Below are positions 1-10,780 of a DNA stretch of 64,000 nucleotides, in pieces (position 1 is the first letter of the stretch; every line of letters begins with the position of its first letter). The DNA is from Fragilaria crotonensis (lineage: Eukaryota > Bacillariophyta > Fragilariophyceae > Fragilariales > Fragilariaceae). Below the pieces are notes generated by a model. That model worked only from the letters and a program-made list of their open reading frames with translations. It was not told where the DNA came from and did no database searches. Position numbers and translations under genes: made by a program. The stretch covers positions 1 through 64,000 of the forward strand of contig JAKSYS010000101.1 in assembly GCA_022925895.1 (NCBI GenBank), given 5' to 3'.

Positions 1-219
1 TCTCTAATACGACAGAGTAAAAAGTTCCAGTTACCGGTGTTCGCAAAAAAATGAAGCGCAAGGCGAGGCTGTCGTGTGTGAAGTGTGAACACAGAACTGT
101 AACATGTATTGTACCTTGTTCCGTGCTGCGCCTCAAGGAACAACAACGTGAGCTACAGGCAAACTATACCATTGAAAACTGATTATCCCACACAAATTCA
201 AGAAATCGATACAAGAAAG

Positions 220-1144
220 ATGAAGCTCTCGAAAATCACTCGCGCCGTGCTTGCCGAGTTCGTTGCTGTTACACTCCTCGTGTTCGTTGGGTGCGGCACC
301 GTAGTTAGTTCACAGTGGCTAAGGCGTCCCGACGAGAATCCAACCGATTTGAACGATGCGTTTTTGACCTCTGTTGCACTAGCGTTTGGAATAGGAATCG
401 CTGTGCTTGCCTTCAGCATCGCTCCCATCTCAGGAGGACACATCAATCCAGCTGTCACATTCGCCTTCGTGTTGTTGAGGAAGATGTCGCTCATTGATGG
501 ACTCATGTACGTCGTTGCTCAGTTCCTTGGAGGGATTCTTGGAGCTGCTATCCTTTGGGGGTGTACCGATGTCACAGGCAATGAGTAAGTTGATATTTTG
601 TGTGAAGTAATGCTGTCAATTGTTATTGTGTGCAAGTTTAGCTCATCGCTTTGCATTCAGGTACGCCGGTACTCCTCCCTTCAAACTTGGCTCCAACGAG
701 GTATCGGGATCAATTGGAAGTGGAAGTGCTTTCCTAATCGAGACAATGGGGACTTTCATCCTTGTCTGGACTGTCATGATGACTGCCGTTCACAAGAAGA
801 GCATCGCTGGCAACATGGCTCCCATCGCCATTGGATGGTCTGTGCTTCTGGCTCACCTCGTCCTACTTCCCTTCACTGGATGTGGTATCAACCCCGCTCG
901 CAGTGCGGGACCCCATTTTGTTACTGCCATAGCTGGCACCTTTGTTGGCTACCGCGGCGTCTGGGTGTTTTATACTGCTCCTTTTGTTGGAGCTGGGGCG
1001 GCTGCCTTGTTAACTTCTTTTATCTTTGGGTTGAACGAAGACGAAGAAGAGGAAGAGGAAGAAGAGGAAGAATTTCAGAACGCAAAATCAGTAGGCGAAG
1101 TGTCTGAACAAGCCTCATCCATTCCACCTGGGGACGTTGCATAA
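220..1144 (+). CDS. Aquaporin (MIP family channel)
   Basis: Water or small-solute channel of the major intrinsic protein family, an integral membrane protein. Two exons, 220..584 and 661..1144, joined over a 76-base GT-AG intron (GTAAGT donor, TTCAG acceptor) inside a Glu codon, give 282 aa. Both NPA boxes are present: GGHINPAVTF (Asn76) and GCGINPARSAGP (Asn199), the latter followed by the usual selectivity-filter Arg202. Six membrane spans are readable from the hydrophobic stretches. The C-terminus is a cytosolic run of about ten Glu residues, which is not typical. An in-frame ATG at 109 would add 37 residues with no membrane character; ATG 220 gives the usual short MIP N-terminus and is preferred. 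The substrate (water or glycerol) cannot be told safely. Confidence 0.9.
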
Positions 1145-1591
1145 GGAGATGCACTCCCCTACTCAACACGGTGTGAATATGCAGTTTTAAAGTGTGCGCT
1201 GACGCAATAGATTAGACTAAAGAGCCTTTTTTCTTCGTCGAATGATTGACTGCTGTTCACTTCCGTAACACTCAATTGTTAGTTCCCCGGTGCGCGGTAA
1301 ATTCTACCAAACGGATCCATTTCGATCACCCGGAGCGCTTTATTGCTATTGAGACTGGACTTGCGACACCTTGCGAGCAAATGCAGCGACGACTATTTCT
1401 TTTTGAAGTATGCATGCCTCAACCATATATGACACCTTCCTAGCTCAGATGTGCCCCTTAGTGCGGCGGGAGTGTTGACGAAATGTAGGTACATAACTGT
1501 CTACTCCCTTGGCAGAACCATTGCTATGGCCAGTTCACAATTCCAAAGGATGTCGAAAATGTTGGAGGCGACGAATACTAACACGCAATGG
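1145..1591. other. Convergent intergenic region
   Basis: About 450 bases between the 3' ends of the aquaporin and TPR genes. I see no gene, RNA or repeat here. Confidence 0.6.
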
Positions 1592-2881
1592 TTACAGGGT
1601 CGTAGGAAAGATGAGCCCGCTGACAATGCCTTGCTGGCCTTTCCATCCATCCGGTAGAGTATCGTTAACTTGAGCACCTTTTACCTTGAGCCTCTCAGCA
1701 TCGACGGCGCGCTTGTCCCACTTCGAACAAAGATCAGAATAACTTGCAAATGCTTCTCGTTGAGTAATTTTGGTCAGAGGATCGACTCCAGTCGTTTCAA
1801 TGGCGGTCTGAAACAGTCCTTCGGCAGTGACAGCCGAATCTGCGCGAACGTAACAATTCGCAGCCAAAGCTAGGGCACGCGCCAATCCCGAGCGCTTTTC
1901 CGATTCCGACAGTGTCGTTGCGCTTTCGTATATGCGTATGGCGTTACGAGAGTATTCCGAGGCAAGCTTGAGCAAATGCTCGTCGTCATCGTCGTCCAGC
2001 AAAAGTGTTGTAGCCATATTGTTGTAGATGCGACCCTCGAGTAGCGCATCATCTGTCATCTCAAGAGCTTTATGAAATGTTGTCATGGCAGGGTCGACAC
2101 GGACTCGATCAAGAAAGATGATTTCTGAGACCAATTGTGCGATGCCTTTATTGTTGTAGGCGGCAGCTGCGTGTGGCTCGATGCTCTTCGCAGCTACTCC
2201 TATGACCTCCACTACATCCTGCGATTTCTGATAGCTACTGGCTGAGGAGAGCTGCAGCAACCGAGTAGTTCCTTGAGAACATAAGGCAAGCCCTCTGGCT
2301 ATAGGCGACGACATAACATCAGCAGAGCCCAACAACTCCGTTGATATCTGCAAAGCGCCATCAAAATCACCTTGGTAACACAGTACTTTTGACAAGGCCA
2401 ACCGGGTTCTAGTGGGCGACGTCGAGTCGTCATTCATCAACTTCTTCAAGATCTGAGTTGAAAGTTCATACTGTCCAGTCTGTTGATAGGCATCCGCCAA
2501 TAACACAAGAACTGCAGTGTGAAGTGGGCCGCCGATTCCTTCAAAGATTTGAACTGCTCGCCTCAGACCTTCTATTGATGCAGGTGTTGGATCCGAAATT
2601 TCAGCAGTATTTATCTCTGGCAATGCAGTTAGAGATTCGATATGAGGTGAAACATGCGAATCGAAGAGGCCTAATGACGACGACGAGGCGAGGGGAGACC
2701 GAAACGATGAGTCAGTGCTAAAGCTGCGAACAGTGTCGCATCCGCCTTGACTACCTCGTGCATCCTTTCCCAAGAATCCAGAGGAAAGGAAGCAGCGAGA
2801 AGGAAACATACTGAATCTTCTCAACATCATTGTTCCACCCTCAGAAGCCAGGACAGATCGCATCATTGCCCTTCTCACCAT
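1592..2881 (-). CDS. TPR-containing protein, probably mitochondrial
   Basis: Single-exon gene. The first usable ATG of the frame is at 2881, giving about 429 aa; the frame continues upstream without an ATG, and another Met pair lies about 18 codons later. The N-terminus is rich in Arg, Ser and Met and nearly free of acidic residues, like a mitochondrial presequence. The body consists of repeated helical units of the tetratricopeptide type (for example the stretches around ADAYQQTGQYELSTQILKKL and YQGDFDGALQISTELL), so it is probably a helical scaffold. It is convergent with the aquaporin and divergent from the PPR gene. No more precise family is recognised. Confidence 0.7.
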   Translation of the reverse strand: MVRRAMMRSVLASEGGTMMLRRFSMFPSRCFLSSGFLGKDARGSQGGCDTVRSFSTDSSFRSPLASSSSLGLFDSHVSPHIESLTALPEINTAEISDPTPASIEGLRRAVQIFEGIGGPLHTAVLVLLADAYQQTGQYELSTQILKKLMNDDSTSPTRTRLALSKVLCYQGDFDGALQISTELLGSADVMSSPIARGLALCSQGTTRLLQLSSASSYQKSQDVVEVIGVAAKSIEPHAAAAYNNKGIAQLVSEIIFLDRVRVDPAMTTFHKALEMTDDALLEGRIYNNMATTLLLDDDDDEHLLKLASEYSRNAIRIYESATTLSESEKRSGLARALALAANCYVRADSAVTAEGLFQTAIETTGVDPLTKITQREAFASYSDLCSKWDKRAVDAERLKVKGAQVNDTLPDGWKGQQGIVSGLIFPTTL

Positions 2882-3263
2882 GGCGCTTCGTTTATTTGTG
2901 AGTGTGAGTCGTATGGGAATAGTAGGTCGTCGATTCGGATAGCAGTTGCGAAGTGGTGTGAGTTGAGAACACCTTGTTGTGACGATTCGTCTCGGGTGCT
3001 CATTCGACAAATTCTAAATTCCGTTTTCATCTCATTCGTCTGTCCGTTAACCGTCAAATAATGAACCGTCGTATCCGTCGACTTCTTCATGCATGAGCAT
3101 TTTGCAGAAACTCATGGGATGGCCAACCTTCTTGTTACTCCTCGATCGCGACGAGACGGCAGCGCGGTTTGAGATTTTTCCACAGAGTGTGTGAACAGTG
3201 AAACTGCCAAACACAAGTTAAAGGGGTAAAGCGGTATCGCCGAGAATAGCAAGGAGATTCAAG
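2882..3263. promoter_or_regulatory. Divergent promoter region, TPR and PPR genes
   Basis: About 380 bases between two divergently transcribed organelle-protein genes; it must hold the promoters of both. No specific element is recognised. Confidence 0.4.
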
Positions 3264-5762
3264 ATGATCTCCAGAACCCATGTGAGGTGGTTCAAATCAA
3301 CACGGCGTTGTGCCTGGCGACCAATTCTCAACAATCATCATGTGCAAGGCTGCGTTCCTTCCAACTTATCAGAGTCTTTCACAGCTTCAAGAATCTTATC
3401 GAATCATTGCCATGAGGTTAGGTATTTCTCGAGCCAAGTTCAGGATGTGATGCTACGTTGTATTAGCAAGGGGAATGCTTTGCTTAGCCACCAAACCAGG
3501 TGGACCGAGGATGAAATCGCCCAGGCCAACACCTTGGTAATAGCGCTACTAGAATACCCGAGGCGGACCAACGAGTCGATCAAATGCATGCTGCAATTAA
3601 TGAATCGATGGATCGACGAAAGGGGCGAAGCATCCAGTTATGAACCGTGGCGTGGACTTCCGAATCGTTTGTTGAACGCCATCAAAGAGACAGAGCCTGT
3701 CAACGTCAAAGAGGGCTTGCAGTTGTTGAACAAGCTGGATACAATGCCGAATGATGATCATAGGCCTGATCCAAAGGCATTCACTATGGTCCTAGCAATG
3801 TTGTATACGCCAACTGCGGACCCAAAAACAACGGCGCAAGTGGCGGAAGGCCTATTTCGGCGAGCCCTTGACAGAGGAGGTCGAAACGACGTCAGGGTTT
3901 GGAATGCGTACCTCAATGTACTGGCGCATTGCAGCATCGGAAATCCGGAAATGTCGGATGAAGCCGAAGCAGTCCTGAAGGAAATGATACAGTTGAAACT
4001 AATGAGCTCACATGGTGTGTCGAGTGTCCTTCATGCATTGGCGAATGGCGGACGTCCCGAGCGAGCACATGCACTTTTGGAAAGACTGAGAAACATGGAT
4101 GAAGTGGAAGTGACAGGAATAATGTTCAACACTTGTATTGATGCCTACGCGAAACAAGGAAACGGTGAGCAAGCAGAGGCTTTGCTCCGAACCATGCTAG
4201 ACAACAACATTACTCCGGACACGTTTAGTTTCTCCACTGCCATCAATGCGTGGACGCAAAGCAGTCATCCAGAGGCGGCAGAGCGCGCAGAGCAGCTGTT
4301 GACCATGATGGAGAAGACTGGATACCCCCTTGACTCGATGAGCTATACGCCAGTTATTGTTGCATGGTCAAAAAGCAATAAGCGATTTGCGACGGAGAGA
4401 GCGCTCGAATTGTTACAAACGATGGAACGACGATGTCTTCGTGGGGAAGAGGTTGCGTGTCCAACACATGTCACATACACAGCAGCTATCCATGCGCTTG
4501 CTAAGAGTCAAGATCCCAACGCTGTCGAAAAAGCGGAGGATCTGTTGCAACGCATGAAGGACATTGCTAGATCAGGAAGGCGAGACTTCGTGGTGAATAA
4601 AGTCGCGTACTCTGCCGTCATCGACGTCATCGCAAAGAGCAAGGCTCCCGGAGCAGGAATGAAAGCGCTAACGCTGTTGAGAGAGATGCAGGATCGAGTC
4701 GCGACTGGAGATTCTCAAGCCGTGGCGCCTAATGTATTCACCTACAACACGGTTATTGCTGCATTTGCAAATCATGGCGAAGCATTTGAAGCGCGCGCCA
4801 TGCTGGAGGAAATGATCGAGGAGGCTGCAAGAGGGAACCAAGACGTTTCCCCGGACGCATCGACCTATGGGACCGTGATGAATTCGTATGCCAATTGGAA
4901 GAGTCCTGAATCGGCTCCGGAAGCACTAGACTTGCTTGAGATGATGGATACCAATTACGAGAACGACAAATCCCAACCACAACCGAATGTCTATGTGTTC
5001 ACAGGCGTAATTCAGGCTTTGATGCACAGTACGTGGCGAGATGCTCCGGACCTTGCTGAAGCTTTACTCAAGCGAATGCAAGAAGAATTTAAGGCAGGTA
5101 ATGTCGATGCTCAACCCAATACGAAGAGTTTGGGCGCTGTCCTGGAAGTGTGCGGAGCGCATCTGGGAAAATTCAAGGCGCCTGAGCGATTTTCGTCTCT
5201 GATCGAATGGGCTTTAGCAGAGTCGATGAATGGGAACGACGCCATCAAACCTGATCGCTATTGCTACAATCTTCTTCTCATGGCATGGGTAGAGTCGCGC
5301 AGGAAGGATGCTCTGCGTCGAATGTACGACGTTTTAAGAATAATGTCAACTTCCAAGGACGAGAATACCAAGCCCGACACACATTCGTATGTTCAATTGA
5401 TGACAGTTATTCACAGGTCTAAAACACAAGACGGCCCAACAGAGCTATTACGAATCCTGCATTTCCTCCTTGCAGAATATGCGAAAGGCAAGGAACGTTT
5501 GAAGCCTTCGTCCAAGGCCCTTTATCTCGCCTTGTCGTCCTGCGACAGCTGCGATATTTTGGACGAGCTAGGAAGAATCATGCTTGATGCAGAAGAATGG
5601 CTCCTAACCCCTCTCGCATTCCAGCTCTACTTTGATGCCAGTCGCAGATTGGCGTTCGGGAATGCCTTGCTCCTCGAGGAACTGTACGACCTGAGCAAAA
5701 AGACTACAAAATGGAACAGCAGCGTAGAAGAGGCGTACACGGGAATTTATAACGTGATATAA
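3264..5762 (+). CDS. Pentatricopeptide repeat (PPR) protein
   Basis: Uninterrupted 832-aa reading frame from ATG 3264. The N-terminal 30 residues are basic and Arg/His-rich, consistent with mitochondrial or plastid import. From about residue 170 onward the protein is a run of roughly a dozen 35-residue helical hairpins with the PPR signature (for example VTGIMFNTCIDAYAKQGNGE, TFSFSTAINAWTQ, VTYTAAIHALAKS, FTYNTVIAAFANHG, STYGTVMNSYANW). Known PPR proteins bind organellar RNA one base per repeat and act in its processing, editing or translation; the target cannot be inferred. Several repeats are longer than 35 residues through acidic or basic insertions, as is common in diatom PPR proteins. 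No C-terminal E, DYW or SMR domain is seen. Confidence 0.9.
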   Translation: MISRTHVRWFKSTRRCAWRPILNNHHVQGCVPSNLSESFTASRILSNHCHEVRYFSSQVQDVMLRCISKGNALLSHQTRWTEDEIAQANTLVIALLEYPRRTNESIKCMLQLMNRWIDERGEASSYEPWRGLPNRLLNAIKETEPVNVKEGLQLLNKLDTMPNDDHRPDPKAFTMVLAMLYTPTADPKTTAQVAEGLFRRALDRGGRNDVRVWNAYLNVLAHCSIGNPEMSDEAEAVLKEMIQLKLMSSHGVSSVLHALANGGRPERAHALLERLRNMDEVEVTGIMFNTCIDAYAKQGNGEQAEALLRTMLDNNITPDTFSFSTAINAWTQSSHPEAAERAEQLLTMMEKTGYPLDSMSYTPVIVAWSKSNKRFATERALELLQTMERRCLRGEEVACPTHVTYTAAIHALAKSQDPNAVEKAEDLLQRMKDIARSGRRDFVVNKVAYSAVIDVIAKSKAPGAGMKALTLLREMQDRVATGDSQAVAPNVFTYNTVIAAFANHGEAFEARAMLEEMIEEAARGNQDVSPDASTYGTVMNSYANWKSPESAPEALDLLEMMDTNYENDKSQPQPNVYVFTGVIQALMHSTWRDAPDLAEALLKRMQEEFKAGNVDAQPNTKSLGAVLEVCGAHLGKFKAPERFSSLIEWALAESMNGNDAIKPDRYCYNLLLMAWVESRRKDALRRMYDVLRIMSTSKDENTKPDTHSYVQLMTVIHRSKTQDGPTELLRILHFLLAEYAKGKERLKPSSKALYLALSSCDSCDILDELGRIMLDAEEWLLTPLAFQLYFDASRRLAFGNALLLEELYDLSKKTTKWNSSVEEAYTGIYNVI

Positions 5763-5794
5763 TAGAAAACCGCTATCCTTCAATAATGGGAGGC

Positions 5795-8048
5795 TCAGAG
5801 ACGAGATGCCGTTCCCGTGTAGGCACCAGCTCCGTCACGGATGAGTCGGCGCAGGTGCGGTTCGTAGCCGGGCCCGGGCTCCGTCTGATTAAGAGGATCT
5901 TTCTTGGCCGCATCGAGTATGGCAGGATAAACATCGCCGTCGAATCGACCAAGCGCACTCTTCAAACGGAAGTCCGAAATATCAAAAGCGTCAACGAGGG
6001 GAACGGCGTTTGGACGAACAGTATCCAGGAGCTTAACAACATTTGAGCGGACCCAAGAAGCTTTCTCGGCTGACAGGTAGCCGTCCTCAAGAAAGTCTCC
6101 GATTTCTTTCTCCATCCAAAACAGAGCGAAAAGTCGAGCAAGGTCGGTCATCACTTGCACTTCGTTTGGCCCTAGCGATCCATCGCGCCTCTCATCCTCG
6201 ATTCCATCAATGACGTTCGTCAGCAGAACCAGCATTGAATAACCGCGCGATACACGCGCCATCGCAATAAGGGCATTGTTCCATGCCTCTTGATTTGACT
6301 GGCCTGAAGCCAACGATGTTTGGATGAGTTTTGCGACTTCAATTAGCAACCTAGCAGATCTGTGTCCAAAAGCCTTCAGTAGCACCTGCAGATCCAAAAA
6401 ATCTTCGACTGATGCGGCAAGACATTGTTCGCTACTCCCCTTTAGGATTGCCTTCAGCGAGGGAACCAAAAGGCGTGAGTCACATTTGTCATAATCACCC
6501 AAATCTTTTCCTGCTGCTACAGCGTCAACAAGTTTCAGTAAGACCTTGGCCACTTGCTGAGGGAGCATGTGATTGTCACCTTCCACAGTCGGGTTTTGAA
6601 GGTATGTGGTAAGAAGTTCAGGTAAACCAGAGCACATCAAGTAACCATGTCCTCCGCATGCCTTGCGACAATCTTCGATTCCATCGGCTGTCACTGTGGT
6701 GGTGAAAGATTTTAGACTTGATGTGGACGCATGCAGATCGGAAACTTCAATCTTTGTCACTTTGCCGTTCGACACTAGGCGATGCTCAATTTCCTTGAGG
6801 CGCTTGAGAACCTTTTTTCCGGTGAAGAAAAAGCAGTAGGACGCTGCGAGTAGGGGGAAAATGCGATGCTGTTGTTGTTTGTAGTCAATGACTTGAAGTT
6901 CTGTCTCGTCGTCCTCTGCAAATCCCTGACGTCTTACAGCAGAATATCGGGTCACTATAGTAGAAGCAGCTGCCAAGTTTTTCCCTGCCTCGTCTACGGC
7001 GAAAACGTGGTTAGGTACAGAATGTCAAGAGGCCTCGATTGTATTTGGAGTTCTTACCGATGATGTATGCTCGCACTTGCATCATAGTGATGTACGTAAT
7101 CTTGGAAGTAGCGTCGGAGACGGATTTCTTGGTGTACTTGCCGTGCGCGTCAACTGTTTGAAAGCGCATCGCCAGATTTCGACGAGGAATGATAACGTTA
7201 TCGAAACGAGCAAATCCATTGTCCATGTTGTTGTAACCAATCTTTGGACCCAAGTCACCGGTAATAACACCAGAAAGTAACTTGTGATCGTCCATAGAAC
7301 GAAGTGGGACTAGGAAGTTATGAATTCCTCGATCAACGCCATCACCGTCAATCAAACGCGCTATGACCATTGCATGGTTTCCAGTGCGGCCCAATGTTCC
7401 AGGCCAGGCTTTGGAGCTTGTCAATGTCGGGGAGTTAATAACCCAGCTTCCTCCCGGCTGGCCACCTTTATGCTCAGGTAAGAATGTCGCCGTGGTTTCG
7501 AGAGCACGAATGTTGCTGCCATGACCGATTTCAGTCTGAGCATAGCACCCAATCATCTTCCAGTCGCGGCACAAAGGCAGCCACTCAGCCTGCTGTTGCT
7601 CGTCACAGAGACTGACAATGTTTGGAAGAAACATGACCCAATGAAGGGCTGTTGGAAGGTCATCGCCAATGGCCTTGATCATCAACATAAAATCCTTGCT
7701 CTGGCAGATTTGGCCGTCGCACTCATTACCGATTCCTAGCTTGCGGCAAATCTCCACCATACGTACGTGCTTTGCCAAGGCCCGCTTGTGGCGATCCGAT
7801 CTGTGCAGGTAATGGTTATCATCGTTGCTAAAGATACCAGAAGGGTCGTTTGCAATAATCTCCTCAATCTGGCGTCGGCGCGCGGTTCGATCCTTACCCC
7901 CGTCCAACAAATTCGTCATGCGTTCGACAGAGAAGGAGGCTTTGTTACGTTCTTTCTGCAGATCTGCATTCACAGTCGTTTTGCCTTGGGTGAGTGTCAT
8001 GGTGGTGTGGGTATAGGATACAGCAAACGACTTAGAAGGATTGTTCAT
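5795..8048 (-). CDS. Acyl-CoA oxidase, peroxisomal
   Basis: First step of peroxisomal fatty-acid beta-oxidation: oxidises acyl-CoA to trans-2-enoyl-CoA with FAD, passing electrons to O2. Exons 8048..7058 and 6993..5795, joined over a 64-base intron (GTAAG donor, TAG acceptor) that restores YIIDEAGKNLAAAS, give 729 aa, a normal length. The family motif CYAQTEIGHGSN, followed later by the TSSKAWPG region, marks the flavin-binding core, and RYSAVRRQG starts the helical C-terminal half. The last three residues are SRL, a variant of the PTS1 peroxisomal signal. The open frame extends upstream without an ATG, so ATG 8048 is chosen; an alternative is ATG 8000. A tandem TGACGC array lies about 130-195 bases upstream. 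Confidence 0.92.
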
Positions 8049-8177
8049 CGTGGACGTGGAGTACAATTTCTTCCGCACTGCTTTCACGCAATTGTTGGTT
8101 TAAATGAGAAGGACACAAATCCGATCCTGCAACAATGCAAGATGATAGCCGTGTTGATGACAAGATGAGATGCGTGC

Positions 8178-8242
8178 GATGCGTTGATGCGTTGATGCGT
8201 TGATGCGTGACGCGTGACGCGTGACGCGTGACGCGTGACGCC
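8178..8242. repeat. Compound tandem repeat (GATGCGTT)n then (TGACGCG)n
   Basis: Three copies of the 8-mer GATGCGTT run directly into five copies of the 7-mer TGACGCG (8208-8242, the last with C for the final G). It lies in the presumed promoter or 5' leader of the acyl-CoA oxidase gene. TGACGC is the core of cAMP/CO2-responsive elements described in Phaeodactylum; whether it works so here is unknown. Confidence 0.9.
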
Positions 8243-8364
8243 AAGCCCTCGGATAGAGCGTGACTGTATCATACTACAGTACAAGTACCTCTGGGATTCA
8301 GTTCGACTGGAAACCAATGATCAATGATGATGATGGACGTACGGACGGATGACACCTGCATGGG

Positions 8365-10780
8365 TCCGATTAGGTTTCACCAATTTGACGTCAGCACTTT
8401 TCAGCACTTTTGTTGCGGAATTTAACTTGTACGGAATCTTTATCTTTGATTTTCTCAGCGCCCACTTTTCAAACCACCTCTTGTGCAAAACTACGTTCTA
8501 GATAAGGAACATAAATCAGCGCCACATTTGTTTGAATAGAAATAAAAATGATCGTGTCTAGATGTGTATATAACAGGGTACCAGTAGTGGATTCAAGTTT
8601 ACTCACACAAAACTCATAATTTTGATATTTCACAACCACGATGGTACGGCACTTTGTCTCCCTGTCATTCTTGTTTCTCTTGTTGTTCTTGCTCTCCTTG
8701 CTGCTTTTGTTTCTCTTGTTGCTGTTGTTCTGTTTTTGCTCTTGTTCGCTCTCTGTCTGTTGCCATTTTGCGTTACTACAGCACCCACCTACTGATTATT
8801 CTGTAACCAACCCCCTGTTTTGTTCTCTTTAGGATCATCCACAACAAGCAAGAAGGACCATTGATGCAGGATCCACATCCAGTGGATCAGACTCTATCTG
8901 CTCTCAAGGCTATGTCATGGACTGCTTCTTTGCCTTTCAAAGGTCATTTTTGTCATGCAACCGATTTCAATGTATCATTGGAAACCAAGTATGACCTCTT
9001 TCAGTACACTACTTCTATGTACAAAGGTTCCAAGCACATTATTTGGTCCTAGCTAATCAATGTCGCAAGAGATCCACTTGCCTGAGGCACCACTCAACGA
9101 CCTCTGTTCTGGACATGAAACTGATGTTTCTGATAATTTTGTTGATGTACAGCACACGTAGTACATTTAGTAGAATTAAAAACAACTTTCGTTCTTGTTC
9201 GACATCATGAGTAGGATGGGGACTACTATTTGGTGATCGAAATTTGATCTTCAAATAGTCGTCACAGTACGAGTAACACTAGTACAGTACAATGGCGACT
9301 ATTTGGTGATCGAATTCGATCTTCAAATAGTCGTCACAGTACGAGTATCACCAGTACAGTACAATGGCGACTATTTGGTGATCGAAATTCGATCTTCAAA
9401 TAGTCGTCACAGTATGAGTAACACCAGTACAGTACAATGGCGACTATTTGGTGATCGAAATTCGATCTTCAAATAGTCGTCACAGTACGAGTATCACCAG
9501 TACAGTACAATGGTGACTATTTGGTGATCAAAATTTGATCTTCAAATAGTCATCACAGTATGAGTAACACCAGTACAGTACAATGGCGACTATTTGGTGA
9601 TCGAAATTCGATCTTCAAATAGTCGTCACAGTACGAGTATCACCAGTACAGTACAATGGCGACTATTTGGTGATCGAAATTCGATCTTCAAATAGTCGTC
9701 ACAGTATGAGTAACACCAGTACAGTACAATGGCGACTATTTGGTGATCGAAATTCGATCTTCAAATAGTCGTCACAGTACAAGTAACACCAGTACAGTAC
9801 AATGGCGACTATTTGGTGATCAAAATTCGATCTTCAAATAGTCGTCACAGTACGAGTAACACCAGTACAGTACAATGGCGACTATTTGGTGATCGAAATT
9901 CGATCTTCAAATAGTCGTCACAGTACAAGTAACACCAGTACAGTACAATGGCGACTATTTGGTGATCAAAATTCGATCTTCAAATAGTCGTCACAGTACG
10001 AGTAACACCAGTACAGTACAATGGCGACTATTTGGTGATCGAAATTTGATCTTCAAATAGTCGTCACAGTACGAGTAACAGCAGTACAGTACAATGGCGA
10101 CTATTTGGTGATCGAAATTCGATCTTCAAATAGTCGTCACAGTACGAGTATCACCAGTACAGTACAATGGCGACTATTTGGTGATCGAAATTTGATCTTC
10201 AAATAGTCGTCACAGTACGAGTAACACTAGTACAGTACAATGGCGACTATTTGGTGATCGAAATTTGATCTTCAAATAGTCGTCACAGTACCAGTAACAC
10301 CAGTACAGTACAATGGCGACTATTTGGTGATCGAAATTCGATCTTCAAATAGTCGTCACAGTACCAGTAACAGCAGTACAGTACAATGGCGACTATTTGG
10401 TGATCGAAATTCGATCTTCAAATAGTCGTCACAGTACCAGTAACAGCAGTACAGTACAATGGCAAATAGTCCTTTGAGTACGGTAGTACTGTTGCAGTAC
10501 AGTGTAGTACTCGAGTGATTCAAAAGGGAAACACATGAAGATTCAAAAGGGAAACACATGAATCACTGATAGAAGGAGAAGAGTAGCAGTTATCTATCTG
10601 ACATGACAAAGGCTTGGCATGCGCATTAGGAAAAGCACCGATAGAAGTCAACAACAAAGATTCCGTGTTTTGTCAGCCATTCAAATTTCCGATGTCTTCA
10701 AAATTCTTCTACAGGAGGTCTCACTGTAGATTATTACTATGACGTGGGCGCTGACGTCAAATTGGTGAAACCTAATCGGA
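8365..10780. mobile_element. Non-autonomous element with 31-bp terminal inverted repeats
   Basis: Positions 8365-8395 and 10750-10780 are perfect inverted copies of a 31-base sequence starting TCCGATTAGG and ending TTGACGTCAGC; two more outer bases (GG) also match after one mismatch. A second, subterminal inverted match (TCAGCGCCCAC, near 8456 and 10744-10756) supports a common structure. This is the architecture of a cut-and-paste DNA transposon derivative. No transposase is present, and no convincing target-site duplication was found, so the superfamily is open. The interior holds a T-rich stretch (8640-8830), a segment of unknown origin with short open frames (8830-9200), the 73-bp satellite (9221-10462) and a short tandem duplication of GATTCAAAAGGGAAACACAT near 10515-10562. 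Confidence 0.7.
9221..10462. repeat. 73-bp satellite, 17 units, each with a 37-base palindrome
   Basis: Seventeen head-to-tail units with a 73-base period (the second is one base shorter). Each unit has an inverted repeat with arms GACTATTTG and CAAATAGTC enclosing GATCGAA-A-TTCGATC, so about 16 of 18 arm positions pair; the rest is a spacer ending CCAGTACAGTACAATGG. Unit variants alternate (GAGTATCACC or GAGTAACACC in the spacer), and units 9-10 and 11-12 repeat as a 146-base pair, showing expansion by blocks. The unit at about 9513 differs from consensus at four arm positions that are two paired changes. No open reading frame runs through it. Confidence 0.95.

Noticed and set aside
109-219. 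N-terminal extension of the aquaporin
   Set aside because: In frame, but without targeting or membrane features; the later ATG gives the standard MIP start.
3061-3263. Additional small RNA or tRNA between the TPR and PPR genes
   Set aside because: No B box or cloverleaf found.
8641-8832. Short Leu/Phe-rich membrane protein
   Set aside because: The frame is a low-complexity TTG/CTT/TTC tract; hydrophobicity follows from the T-rich repeat, with no family resemblance.
8830-9055. Fragment of a retroelement or gene inside the TIR element
   Set aside because: About 60 codons have protein-like composition (ending YKGSKHIIW), but I cannot link them to any family, so no call is made.
9221-10462. 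CRISPR-like array
   Set aside because: Regular repeats with palindromes look like CRISPR at first, but the spacers are themselves repeated, the period is 73 bases, and the genome is eukaryotic.
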